NCBI GenBank assembly: GCA_002284615.2
Contig: MU069561.1
Location: forward strand, 188,145-219,848
Length of the DNA: 31,704 nt
Direction: 5' to 3'
Origin: Dunaliella salina
Lineage: Eukaryota > Chlorophyta > Chlorophyceae > Chlamydomonadales > Dunaliellaceae
Within the stretch, counting starts at the first letter, position 1; every line of letters begins with the position of its first letter. The position numbers and the translations under genes were made by a program. Below the pieces are notes generated by a model, which saw only the letters and a list, made by a program, of their open reading frames with translations, made no database searches and was not told the DNA's origin. Positions 11,567-20,119 of the stretch are shown here, piece after piece.

Positions 11567-12090
11567 TTATGGACGCGGTCTGTTCCGGGATCCTTTCTGA
11601 TTTCGATTGATTCTATATTTATTAAACGTTCGCCTTTTAAACTTCTTACGGTCACAGCAAATGGGACGCTTGACCCCAGATGCGCTTTGCGTGCTTCAAT
11701 TTATTTTGTGAAACTCCTTAATATTCGAATACTTAATACAAATTAACACAAACGTGGACGCGAAACGCCCCTTTGGAGGACTGAGTCGCAGTGGCAGCAG
11801 CCAAGGACCTTCAGCACTTGAACAACAGTATATCTTCTTTCTGCCTGCATAGTCACATCCAGCCAGAGCTCCACCCCAGTATGCATAGCTGCATGCTCAG
11901 GCCCCTGTCTTGTGCCCTTGACAAGGGCCCCTTGTAGAAGGCTGATTGCACCTTCTGGTACTTGTGCACAGAAATGCAGCATTTTACACCCTTATTGATG
12001 CTGTACTCCTTAGCCAAATACTTCTTGTAATTCTGCTTGCACAGTTCTGCTTCAGCTGACTAATGCTGTGTGCTCCGCGTAGCTGTTGGC

Positions 12091-12102
12091 CCCGCGGCTT
12101 GG
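12091..12102 (-). repeat. Unit end CCCGCGGCTTGG
   Basis: Exact reverse complement of the head start CCAAGCCGCGGG. It is followed by CACTCCCTGTGTGTTTCC and then head copy 3, giving a 12-bp stem with a 24-nt loop. Confidence 0.9.
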
Positions 12103-12126
12103 CACTCCCTGTGTGTTTCCTTAATT

Positions 12127-12196
12127 CCAAGCCGCGGGACGCCCGAGGCCGAAGGCCGAGGGCCGCCCCAGCGGCGGACCCCCACTGCTGCGTCGC
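12127..12196 (+). repeat. GC-rich double-hairpin head, copy 3
   Basis: Hairpin I is GCCCGA-GGCC-GAA-GGCC-GAGGGC. Hairpin II is weakened by GCTGC at the 3' side, which still pairs through a wobble. Only a short AT body follows before head copy 4 interrupts it. Confidence 0.9.
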
Positions 12197-12255
12197 TAAG
12201 AAGTCGGTCGCGGCCTGGATTTTTTCAATTTTCGATTGATTCCATATTAATCATT

Positions 12256-12325
12256 CCAAGCCGCGGGCAGGACCGAGGCCGAAGGCCGAGGTCCGCCACG
12301 CGGCGGACCCCCACAGCCGCGTCGC
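12256..12325 (+). repeat. GC-rich double-hairpin head, copy 4 (interrupting a body)
   Basis: The head follows TT inside the body sequence TCCATATTAATCA, which elsewhere runs on as TTAATCAAACG, so it looks inserted. Its outer stem I is GACC/GGTC and its stem II is ACGCGGC/GCCGCGT. Both differ from copies 1-3 by paired compensating changes. Confidence 0.88.
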
Positions 12326-12891
12326 TTTCTGCGCGGTGTTTCCCCGGATTCTTTCTAATTTCGGTTGATTCTATATTTATCAAACATTCACCTTTTCAAC
12401 TTCTTACGTTCACAGCAAATGCAACGCTTGACCCATGTTGCGCTTTGCGTGCTTAAATTCATTTTGTTTACTTCCTTAATATTCGAATACTTAAACAAAT
12501 TAACACAAACGTGAACGCGATGAGCCTGTTTGAGGACTGAGTTGCAGTGGCAGCAGCCAAGGACCTTCAGCACACGAACAACAGTATATCTTCTTTTAGC
12601 CTGCATGTTCACATCCACCCAGGGCTCTACTTCAGTGCACAGGTGCATGCTCAGGCCTAGGCCTCTGTCTTTTGCCCTATGCAATTGCAGGCTGAATGGC
12701 ACCAACTGGTGTATGCACACAAATGCAGCATTTTACACCTCTATTCATGCTGTTTTCCCTTTGATTNATTAATTAATCATTATAATTCTCCTTGTAATCC
12801 TGCTTGCATAATTTTCTGCTCCATGCGTCTCCTGGTTTTCTGCTCCATGCGTCTCCTGGCTGATGCTGTGTAATCCTCGCAACCTTAGCCG

Positions 12892-12903
12892 CCCGCGGCT
12901 TGG
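12892..12903 (-). repeat. Unit end CCCGCGGCTTGG
   Basis: Followed after 19 nt (CACTCCCGTGTGTGTTTTT) by head copy 5. Confidence 0.9.
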
Positions 12904-12922
12904 CACTCCCGTGTGTGTTTTT

Positions 12923-13349
12923 CCAAGCCGCGGGACGCCCGAGGCCGAAGGCCGAGGGCCGCCCCAGCGGCGGACCCCCACTGCCGCGTCGCTAAGAAGT
13001 CGGTCGCGGCCTGAATTTTTTCAATTTTCGATTGATTCCATATTAATCAAACGTTCTCCTTTTAAACTTCTTACGGTCACATGTGTACAGCAAATGGGAC
13101 GCTTGGCCCCTGTTGAGCATTGCGTGCTTAAATTTATTTTGTTGAGCTCCTTAATATCCAAATACTTGAAACAAATTAACGCAAACGTGCACGCAAGACG
13201 CCTGTTTGGAGGACTGAGTTGCAGTGGCAGCAGCCAAGGACCTTTAGCACTTGAACAGCAGTATATCTTCTTCTAATCTAACCTGCAAGATTGAAAGACC
13301 AAAACAGGTGTTGCGAACTCATGACCCCCAGGAAAACACGCGGTCTGTT
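12923..13349 (+). repeat. Unit with head copy 5, first of a tandem pair
   Basis: The head (12923-12992) is followed by the body and the AAAACAGGTGTTGCGAACTC tail, ending CACGCGGTCTGTT. It is 427 bp long and differs in length from the next unit by exactly one 8-bp insertion (ATGTGTAC, within GGTCACATGTGTACAGC). No CCCGCGGCTTGG end is present. Confidence 0.92.
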
Positions 13350-13768
13350 CCAAGCCGCGGGACGCCCGAGGCCGAAGGCCGAGGGCCGCCCCAGCGGCGG
13401 ACCCCCACTGCCGCGTCGCTAAGAAGTCGGTCGCGGCCTGGATTTTTTCAATTTTCGATTGATTCCATATTAATCAAACGTTCTCCTTTTAAACTTCTTA
13501 CGGTCACAGCAAATGGGACGCTTGGCCCCTGTTGCGCATTGCGTGCTTAAATTTATTTTGTTGAACTCCTTAATATCCAAATACTTGAAACAAATTAACG
13601 CAAACGTGCACGCAAGACGCCTGTTTGGAGGACTGAGTTGCAGTGGCAGCAGCCAAGGACCTTTAGCACTTGAACAGCAGTATATCTTCTTCTAATCTAA
13701 CCTGCAAGATTGAAAGACCAAAACAGGTATTGCGAACTCATGACCCCCAGGAAAACACGCGGTCTGTT
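13350..13768 (+). repeat. Unit with head copy 6, second of a tandem pair
   Basis: This 419-bp unit is nearly identical to the preceding one. It is followed by CCGGGATTCTTTC, which continues as a head-less body copy. That junction matches the uninterrupted order CGGTCTGTTCCGGGAT seen after head copy 2. Confidence 0.92.
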
Positions 13769-14026
13769 CCGGGATTCTTTCTAATTTCGATTGATCCTAT
13801 ATTTATTAAACGTTCGCATATTAAATTTCTTACGGTCACGGCAAATGGGACGCTTGACCCCAGATGCGCTTTGCGTGCTTAAATTTATTTTGTGAAACTC
13901 CTTCATACTCGAATACTTAATACAAATTAACACAAACAAGGACACGAAACGCCCCTTTGGAGGACTGAGTCGCAGTGGCAGCAGCCAAGGACATTCAGCA
14001 CTTGAACAACAGTATATCTTCTTTCT

Positions 14027-14034
14027 GCCTGCAT
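14027..14034. repeat. Left 8-bp target-site duplication
   Basis: GCCTGCAT precedes the element at 14035 and matches GCCTACAT at 14642-14649 with one mismatch. Unoccupied copies of the same site read CTGCCTGCATAGTCACATCC (11845 and 15893). Confidence 0.85.
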
Positions 14035-14641
14035 CAGGGTTGCACGCTACTGCTACGCTACTGCTACGCTACGGCTACGCTACGCTACGGCTACGGAGTC
14101 CTAAACTGTAGCAGTAGCAGTAGCCAAAACTGTACCTGCAAAATTGTTGCTGTATGGCACACAAGGGCTTGCTGAGTGCTTCATCATAATACATCTAGGA
14201 GCTGCACAGGTGGCTTCACACTTCAAGATGCATGCAGGGAGTTGTACACTTCGTCCTGCATGCATGCCTGTGTGTACGCATGGGCAGTTGCTTTGCAGCA
14301 CTCCTCTGTCAAAGATATGCTTGATGTCCACGTCCTTTGACCTGAGGATATTAGTTTTGAGTTTCCTCCCCTGCACATACCGATTTGCCATGGCCCATGC
14401 ATGTCCATTCCTTGTTCTTTCGCGCTCCCTCGCAGGTTTGACAACATAAATTATATGAACATATTATATTATACATTTAAAAATAATATAGATTGCCATT
14501 AACCGCCTTCGTGCTAACTAGGACGGGCGCTGCTCGTCGATGGCTCAGGCACGATTTCGTAGCAGTAGCCGTAGCCACTGCTACGCTACGGCCACGCTAC
14601 TCTACGAATTCCTGACCGTAGCACCGTAGCGTGCAACCCTG
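14035..14641. mobile_element. hAT-like non-autonomous transposon (MITE), 607 bp
   Basis: The element has perfect 16-bp terminal inverted repeats CAGGGTTGCACGCTAC and GTAGCGTGCAACCCTG. Subterminal clusters of CTACGCTACGG and its complement (14047-14130 and about 14557-14625) look like transposase-binding repeats. It sits between 8-bp direct duplications (14027-14034 and 14642-14649) in the tail of one nest unit, and other units supply the empty site. CAGGG-type ends with 8-bp duplications are characteristic of the hAT superfamily. No transposase is encoded: the longest internal frames are about 100 codons without domains. The insertion postdates the host repeat copy. Confidence 0.88.
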
Positions 14642-14649
14642 GCCTACAT
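14642..14649. repeat. Right 8-bp target-site duplication
   Basis: GCCTACAT follows the element and continues as AGTCACATCCAGCC, the normal continuation of the host repeat. Confidence 0.85.
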
Positions 14650-14868
14650 AGTCACATCCAGCCAGAGCTCCACCCCAGTGCGCATAGCTGCATGCTCAGG
14701 CCCCTGTCTTGTGCCCTTGTAGAAGGCTGATTGCACCCTCTGGTAACACAAAAATGCAGCATTTTACACCCTTATTGATGCTGTTCCTTAGCCAAATACT
14801 TCTTGTAATTCTGCTTGCACAGTTCTGCTTCAGCTGACTGATGCTGTGTGCTCCGCATAGCTGTTGGC

Positions 14869-14880
14869 CCCGCGGCTTGG
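14869..14880 (-). repeat. Unit end CCCGCGGCTTGG
   Basis: Followed by the 16-nt spacer CACTCCCTGTGTGTTT and head copy 7. Confidence 0.9.
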
Positions 14881-14896
14881 CACTCCCTGTGTGTTT

Positions 14897-14966
14897 CCAA
14901 GCCGCGGGGGTCCGGTGGCCGAAGGCCGGCCGGGCCCGCAGCGGCGGCCGCCCACTGCCGCAGCCC
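14897..14966 (+). repeat. GC-rich head, copy 7 (diverged)
   Basis: Starts CCAAGCCGCGGGGG. It keeps GGCC-GAA-GGCC but has a rearranged outer stem and GGCCGCCC in place of GGACCCCC in loop II. It leads into a distinct body subfamily with GCCACAGCAAATGTGACGC. Confidence 0.8.
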
Positions 14967-15335
14967 GGTTCGCTCGGTCGCGCACTGGACTTTTGTTAAT
15001 TATTTCCGAGCCCGTATGATCTGAATTAGCGACCTGTGGTCTCCTTATGGCCACAGCAAATGTGACGCTCGACCCCTGTTGCGCTTTGCGTGCTAGAATT
15101 TATTTTGTTGAACTCCTTAATATTCGAATTCTTAATACAAAATAATACAAACGTGGACGCAGCACGCCTGCCAGGAGGATTAAGTTGTGAAGACAGTAGC
15201 CAAGGACCTGCAGTGCTGAAGCAATAATATGTTCTCTATCTTGGCACTAAGTACGAGCTGATGGCGCCATTGGCACACATGACCTTCTAGCAGCATACAT
15301 GATTGATGCTGAATTCTTGATACGTTTGCTTGCTT

Positions 15336-15405
15336 CCAAGCCGCGGGCTGGACCGAGGCCGCAGGCCGAGGTCCGCCCAGCGGCGGACCCCCACAGCCGC
15401 GTGAG
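15336..15405 (+). repeat. GC-rich head, copy 8
   Basis: The outer stem is GACC/GGTC as in copy 4, with inner hairpin GGCC-GCA-GGCC. It follows TTGCTT of the preceding body. Another copy of that same body near 17720 instead reads TTGCTTGTATACAAC, so this is another candidate insertion point after TT. Confidence 0.85.
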
Positions 15406-15523
15406 TTTACGCGCGGTATTTCCCCGGATTAATTCTTATTTCGGTTGCTTCTATATTATCTAAATATTCGCCTTTTAAAAGTCGCGACTGATGCAGCCTG
15501 CTGAACCCTTCTGAGCAAGCGGC

Positions 15524-15535
15524 CCCGCGGCTTGG
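15524..15535 (-). repeat. Unit end CCCGCGGCTTGG
   Basis: The 17-nt spacer CACTAATCTGTATGTTT separates it from head copy 9. Confidence 0.9.
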
Positions 15536-15552
15536 CACTAATCTGTATGTTT

Positions 15553-16176
15553 CCAAGCCGCGGGGTGCCCGAGGCCCGTGGGCCGAGGCCCCAGCGGCGG
15601 ACCCCCACAGCCGCTGGTGTGCGAAGTTTTAACAGCCTGGATTCTTTCTAATTTCGATTGATTCTATATTTGTCAAACATTCGCCTTTTAAACTTCTTAT
15701 GTTCACAGCAAATGTGACGCTTGACCCCGGTTGCGCTTTGCGTTTTTAAATTTATTTTGTCAAACTCCTTTATATTCGAATACCTGATACAAATTAACAC
15801 AAGCGTGAACGTGACACGCCTGTTTGGAGGACCGAGTCGTGGTGGCAGCAGCCAAGGACCTTCAGCCCTTGAACAACAGTATATCTTCTTTCTGCCTGCA
15901 TAGTCACATCCAGCCAGAGCTCCACCCCAGTATGCATAGCTGCATGCTCAGCTGAGCACTCCTGCAGGCCCCTGTCTTGTGCCCTTGTAGAAGGCTGATT
16001 GCACCCTCTGGTACTTGTGCACACAAATGCAGCATTTTACACCCTTATTGATGCTGTACTCCTTAGCCAAATACTTCTTGTTCCAAGCCAAATACTTCTT
16101 GTAATTCTGCTTGCACAGTTCTGCTTCAGCTGACTAATGCTGTGTGCTCCGTGTAGCTGTTGGCCCCGCGGCTTGG
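15553..16176 (+). repeat. Complete repeat unit (copy 9), head to complementary end
   Basis: The clearest full-length unit, 624 bp from CCAAGCCGCGGG to CCCGCGGCTTGG (16165-16176), with head, body and tail in order. Hairpin II extends to 8 bp (CCAGCGGC/GCCGCTGG). A short internal duplication of CCAAATACTTCTTGT is visible near 16065-16100. Confidence 0.88.
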
Positions 16177-16192
16177 CACTCCCTGTGTGTTT

Positions 16193-16569
16193 CCAAGCCG
16201 CGGGGTGCCCGAGGCCGAAGGCCGAGGGCCGCCCCAGCGGCGGACCTCCACTGCCGCGTCGCTAAGAAGTCGGTCGTGGCCTGGATTTTTTGAATTTTCG
16301 ATTGATTCTATATTAATCAAACGCTCTCCTTTTAAACTTTTTACGGTCACAGCAAATGGGACGCTTGGCCCCTGTTGCGCATTGCGTGCTTAAATTTATT
16401 TTGTTGAACTCCTTAACATCCGAATACTTGAAACAAATTAACGCAAACGTGCACGCAACACGCCTGTTCGGAGGACTGAGTTGCAGTGGCAGCAGCCAAG
16501 GACCTTTAGCACTTGAACAACAGTATATCTCCTTTTAACCTGCAAGATTNAAAGACCGAAACAGGTATT
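16193..16569 (+). repeat. Repeat unit with head copy 10, interrupted at its 3' side
   Basis: The head at 16193-16262 and the body resemble the tandem pair at 12923-13768 through AACAGGTATTGCGAACTCATGACC. The sequence then leaves the repeat at about 16585. N at 16550. Confidence 0.88.
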
Positions 16570-16585
16570 GCGAACTCATGACCGC

Positions 16586-17068
16586 CCAGGCCAGAATAAT
16601 TTAATGCCGTTGTGTTGCCACAACATTGCAGTCAGATTCTGGTCTTGTAATCTCTGTGTGAGTTCACTGCGAAATGCTGCATCCACTGGTGCAGCCCTAG
16701 CCATTGCTGCCCCCCTTGTGCTGTCAGCAGAGCAGCCCATGACGGCAGCAGGCCGTGCTACTCTGCTCTTACTGTGTGCTGTAAGTGCTGCTACAGCAGT
16801 GCTCAACCCTAGCTTTGCTCAGCCATGGGCTCAGGCTGCTGTGAACATGACACCTTTGTGTACCAGGTGCGTGCTCCTGTGCACTGTGCAACCACATGCA
16901 TGACACATATAGAAAAGCACCGATGCATGAGCAAGTACAATGCACGCAGAAAGAATGGCAATTGTCAAGAAGTACTCATGATGAAAATGCCACTAAATGC
17001 ATGGACTGACCCCTTCTTTACATGACTTTGACACAAANAGGAAGACTGGTGCGAACCAGTGAATGCTA
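16586..17068 (+). other. Unique segment inside the nest with a possible exon
   Basis: About 480 bp are unlike the surrounding repeat. A plus-strand frame from about 16632 encodes a hydrophobic, alanine-rich stretch including AALAIAAPLVLSAEQP and ATLLLLCAVSAATAVL, compatible with two membrane spans separated by a short loop with Pro and Gly. CATTGCAG before the frame and CCAGGTGCGT near 16866 could be splice sites. The pattern loosely recalls the two-span TMEM70/TMEM186/TMEM223 family, but that is only a resemblance. The minus strand is also open over part of the segment. It could be a captured gene fragment or the original host sequence invaded by repeats. Confidence 0.3.
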
Positions 17069-17425
17069 AGATGGGACGCTTGACCCCAGATGCGCTTTGC
17101 GTGCTTTAATTTATTTTGTGAAACTCCTTAATATTCGAATACTTAATACAAATTAACACAANCGTGGANGNGAAACGCTCCTTTGGAGGACTGAGTCGCA
17201 GTGGCAGCAGCCAAGNACCTTTTGCATTTGAACAACAGTATGTCTTCTTTCTGCCTGCATAGTCACATCCAGCCAGAGCTCCACCCCAGTATGCATAGCT
17301 GTATGCTCAGGCCCCTGTCTTGTGCCCTTGTAGAAGGCTGATTGCACCCTCTGGTACTTGTGCACAGAAATGCAGCATTTTACACCCTTATTGATGCTGT
17401 ATTCCTTAGCCAAATACTTCTTGTT
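17069..17425 (+). repeat. Head-less body and tail copy with ambiguous bases
   Basis: The body resumes at ATGGGACGCTTGACCCC without a head, runs through the CATAGTCACATCCAGCC tail and stops at CAAATACTTCTTG, where head copy 11 begins. N bases at 17162, 17169, 17171 and 17216 suggest collapsed or poorly resolved repeats. Confidence 0.85.
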
Positions 17426-17450
17426 CCAAGCCGCGGGCTGGACNGAGGCC
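17426..17450 (+). repeat. Truncated GC-rich head, copy 11
   Basis: CCAAGCCGCGGGCTGGACNGAGGCC runs straight into CACAGCAAATGTGACGC, so most of both hairpins is deleted. The microhomology GGCC(A) is shared by hairpin I and the start of the body. Confidence 0.85.
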
Positions 17451-17850
17451 ACAGCAAATGTGACGCTCGACNCCTGTTGCGCTTTGCGTGTTCAAATTTA
17501 TTTTGTTGAACTCCTTAATATTCGAATTCTTAATACAAAATAATACAAACGTGGACGTAGCACGCCTGCCAGGAGGACTAAGTTGTGAAGACAGCAGCCA
17601 AGGACCTGCAGTGCTGAAGCAATAATATGTGCTTTGAATGGTACTAAGAATACAAGCTGGTGGCGCCATTGGCACACATGACCTTCTAGCAGCATACTGA
17701 TGCTGAATTCCTGATACGTTTGCTTGTATACAACTGCGTACTTACATTTTTACATTTGTAACATTTAATACATTTGCCTCTAGCAATCCTGCATGCACAA
17801 TTCTTGCTCTTCGACTGATGCAGCCTGCTGAACCCTTCTCAGCAAGCGGC

Positions 17851-17862
17851 CCCGCGGCTTGG
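17851..17862 (-). repeat. Last unit end CCCGCGGCTTGG
   Basis: Followed by CACCTAATCGGTATGTTTA and a decayed head (CAAGCCGCTGCCGG). The family fades out by 18110. Confidence 0.85.
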
Positions 17863-18280
17863 CACCTAATCGGTATGTTTACAAGCCGCTGCCGGTACCA
17901 AAGAAACAAGGCCCTCAGTAGCACAGCACAGCGGCGGGCTTGGCTCTAAAGAGAGTTTCCAGGGGTTCGCGTGCTAGGAGTTTGTGAGGTCAGATGGACC
18001 CTGTAATTATTACAAAAGCCCTCTGTAACCTCACAAGCGCCACAGCAAATGTGACACTTGACCCCGGTTGCACCTCGTGCGCTTATAATTTTATAGGAAT
18101 ACTTTCGAATATTTCAATGAAGCATTGAATATAATGCAAGGGTATCCTCGATGTGAGCCCGGATGCAGCGAGAGCAGCTAAGAATTAGCAAGGCCGAAAG
18201 GACAGTGTTCCTAGCATCAGGACGCAGAGTCATATAGCCAAGGGACTTGTGTCCTTGAGGCACTTGCATACCAGGAAGAT

Positions 18281-18408
18281 GAAAGCATGAACACTTACTG
18301 AGGCACTTGGAGACTCAGGATGCAAATTTTTTTTGGGCTGCAATGAAAGCATGAACACTTACTGAGGCACTTGGAGACTCAGAATGCAATTTTTTCTTGG
18401 GCTGCAAA
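18281..18408. repeat. 64-bp tandem duplication
   Basis: GAAAGCATGAACACTTACTG... GGGCTGCAAT at 18281-18344 is repeated from 18345 with few differences, chiefly in the T-run. Confidence 0.9.
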
Positions 18409-18699
18409 GAAGCATCAGCGGCTTGTCATCCTCTTGTTATAAATCAAGTTTTTTTTGTCATCGCTCGTATGAGATATCCTTGGGGTAGTGGTCGGATGTC
18501 TGGTTTGACTGCCGTCCCACCTGCCCGGCCTGCCTGCCCGCCGTGCCACGTACCAGCACGGGAACAGGTACGGATGGCACGGATCGGCGTGCCGGGGGGT
18601 CCAGCACGCGTGCTGTGCAACTTAGGAATTCCTGGTGAGGGTTCGCAGTCAGGAAGGGAAGCAGAGGAGGACCAAATGATTGAAAGCAAAATTTGGGCC

Positions 18700-18945
18700 A
18701 CCAGAGACTTTCTATCCAGGATTCGGGATGCAGAACCGCTATGCGACTGATCCATTACCAAGATCATGAAATCAGAACACAGAGGCCCACTTACCCGTCC
18801 AAATTGGACCATCAGGCATTCAGAGAATTTGGGATGCAGAACCATTTCGAAATGATGATCACTCTGTGACGGATTCAATTCCAAAATTATGAAACTCTGT
18901 AGCATGGTTGGAACGGACCATCATGCATCCAGGAATGGAATCGTG
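18700..18945. repeat. 106-bp tandem repeat, cluster A
   Basis: GGGATGCAGAACC occurs at 18725 and 18831, 106 bp apart, each followed by diverged copies of a segment with ATTACCAAGATCATGAAATC or ATTCCAAAATTATGAAACTC. The reverse complement of this cluster resembles the array at 24690-25115. Confidence 0.7.
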
Positions 18946-19073
18946 GAATGAGTTTTTGGTCAGGTCTAACAAAAAAGTCACCCTGAAAACATGTTATATC
19001 CACTCCATTACAGGATTACAGAAAGAAAGAGGCCTCCAGTCAAACCGACTAACTGCTTGCCTGTTTGCAGTAA

Positions 19074-19666
19074 GACCTCGTTCACACGAGGCTCGGCCAA
19101 CCTTAAAAACTCAGTTTTTGGGAGTTTCTTTTTAAAGGAACTCCCCACCTTTCGTGATGATGTCGTATTTCCTTGCACAGCGAGGAACATCGCCGCAGTT
19201 TTCGATTTCAATAGTTCTCTTGTGTGTCCGAGATGCAATTTTTTTGAGTTTCTAGGACGAGCTCGGCTCGGCTCGCTTTCCACTGCCTCACCCATGCCCT
19301 TTCCTGCTGGATTTGCACCAAAACTGCTGGAGGGTAGCATGCTGGGCAGGCTGAGGAGGATACTGCAGGGCACTGTGCGCATTTGCGCACAGCATTAAAG
19401 CATCAGGAATGAACTTCCTGCCTCAAGCACTCTTCTTCTGGCCAGAAAATACTCGGGGCAACAAATCCCGGCAAACTGTTGATGCTAAATGGGCCTACAC
19501 AGCCATATTCTGCGGAAGCCGGCCGGGGGTAAGGGGGGGGCCGGCTGGATTTCCTAGTTTTTTCTGAGTTTCTGAGCCGAGCCGAGCCCGTGTGAGCACC
19601 CTCGGCTCGGCTGAGAAACTAGTAAATCGAGTTTTTCTGAGCCGAGCCGAGCCCATGTAAACGGCC
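19074..19666. mobile_element. PIF/Harbinger-like MITE, 593 bp
   Basis: The left end GACCTCGTTCACACGAGG, followed by CTCGG, pairs imperfectly with the right end CCGAGCCCATGTAAACGGCC. Both are flanked by TAA (19071-19073 and 19667-19669), the 3-bp TWA target duplication of PIF/Harbinger elements. The right side contains a long hairpin of GAGCCGAGCCGAG with CTCGGCTCGGCT (about 19571-19617), and a GCTCGGCTCGGCTCG patch lies at 19261. An alternative right end at about 19601 (CCCGTGTGAGCAC) pairs as well as the outer one, so the element may have a duplicated end. No transposase domain is visible in the internal frames. Confidence 0.65.
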
Positions 19667-19669
19667 TAA

Positions 19670-20119
19670 AGGAAAGAAGTTCATGAAGAAATTAAAGCTC
19701 ATTGTTGTTTTAATCAAAAAGGAGCGCACATGATAAGACTGACACGGTGCAAAGGCAAACAAGGAGCCACTGGATGGCATCTGAGAAGATGCAGTAAAGA
19801 GAGGGGGGGCCATAGAACAGAGAAGCGTTCTTACGATGGACAGAGCATACATGAGGATGAGTACACCTGAAAAGTACATGTTGTTTATCCTAAGTATATT
19901 TTGGGCATCGCACAGATCACGTGTGGGGGGCGAAGAGTCGTCCCAAGAAGCTTGCTCAACTTTCAAAGCATGGACACGGAGTCTGAACTGAGCCACACTC
20001 CAAACAATGTGTTTAGGGCAAAAGTATTTGGGCACAAGGTCAGGAGAGTAAGTGACATGTGCATTCTTGGTTGGAAAACAAATTCTATCCACACCAATAC
20101 ATTCCGACCATCTTTTCAT
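19670..20119. other. No supported gene
   Basis: A 173-codon minus-strand frame (19619-20140) overlaps the right end of the element and a coding-family remnant. It has no recognisable domain, so I do not call it. Confidence 0.4.

Larger units (their letters stand above)
11421..18110. repeat. Nest of a composite GC-head/AT-body repeat family
   Basis: At least ten related copies are packed into 6.7 kb. A full unit has a roughly 70-bp GC-rich head starting CCAAGCCGCGGG. An AT-rich body follows with landmarks ACAGCAAATGNGACGCTTG, TTTATTTTGTNNAACTCCTTA and GGCAGCAGCCAAGGACC. Some copies then have a tail with CATAGTCACATCCAGCC and ATGCAGCATTTTACACC, ending CCCGCGGCTTGG, the exact complement of the head start. 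Body landmarks recur near 11656, 12413, 13088, 13506, 13839, 15053, 15706, 16351, 17070, 17453 and, more diverged, 18041. Subfamilies differ downstream: one ends ...GATACGTTTGCTTG, another has AAAACAGGTATTGCGAACTC. Open frames of 60-137 codons here repeat with the repeat and have no domain, so I do not call genes. Confidence 0.9.

Noticed and set aside
13285..13330. Possible tRNA-derived SINE B-box in AGGTGTTGCGAACTCATGACC
   Set aside because: The match to GGTTCGANNCC is poor, no A-box lies at the right distance, and no oligo-A or short repeat tail was seen.
12070..13882. Recurring frames with RGPPQRRTPTAASLRSRS-like peptide in the nest
   Set aside because: The peptide repeats because the GC-rich head repeats. 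Head changes preserve base pairing and not codons, and reading frames differ between copies.
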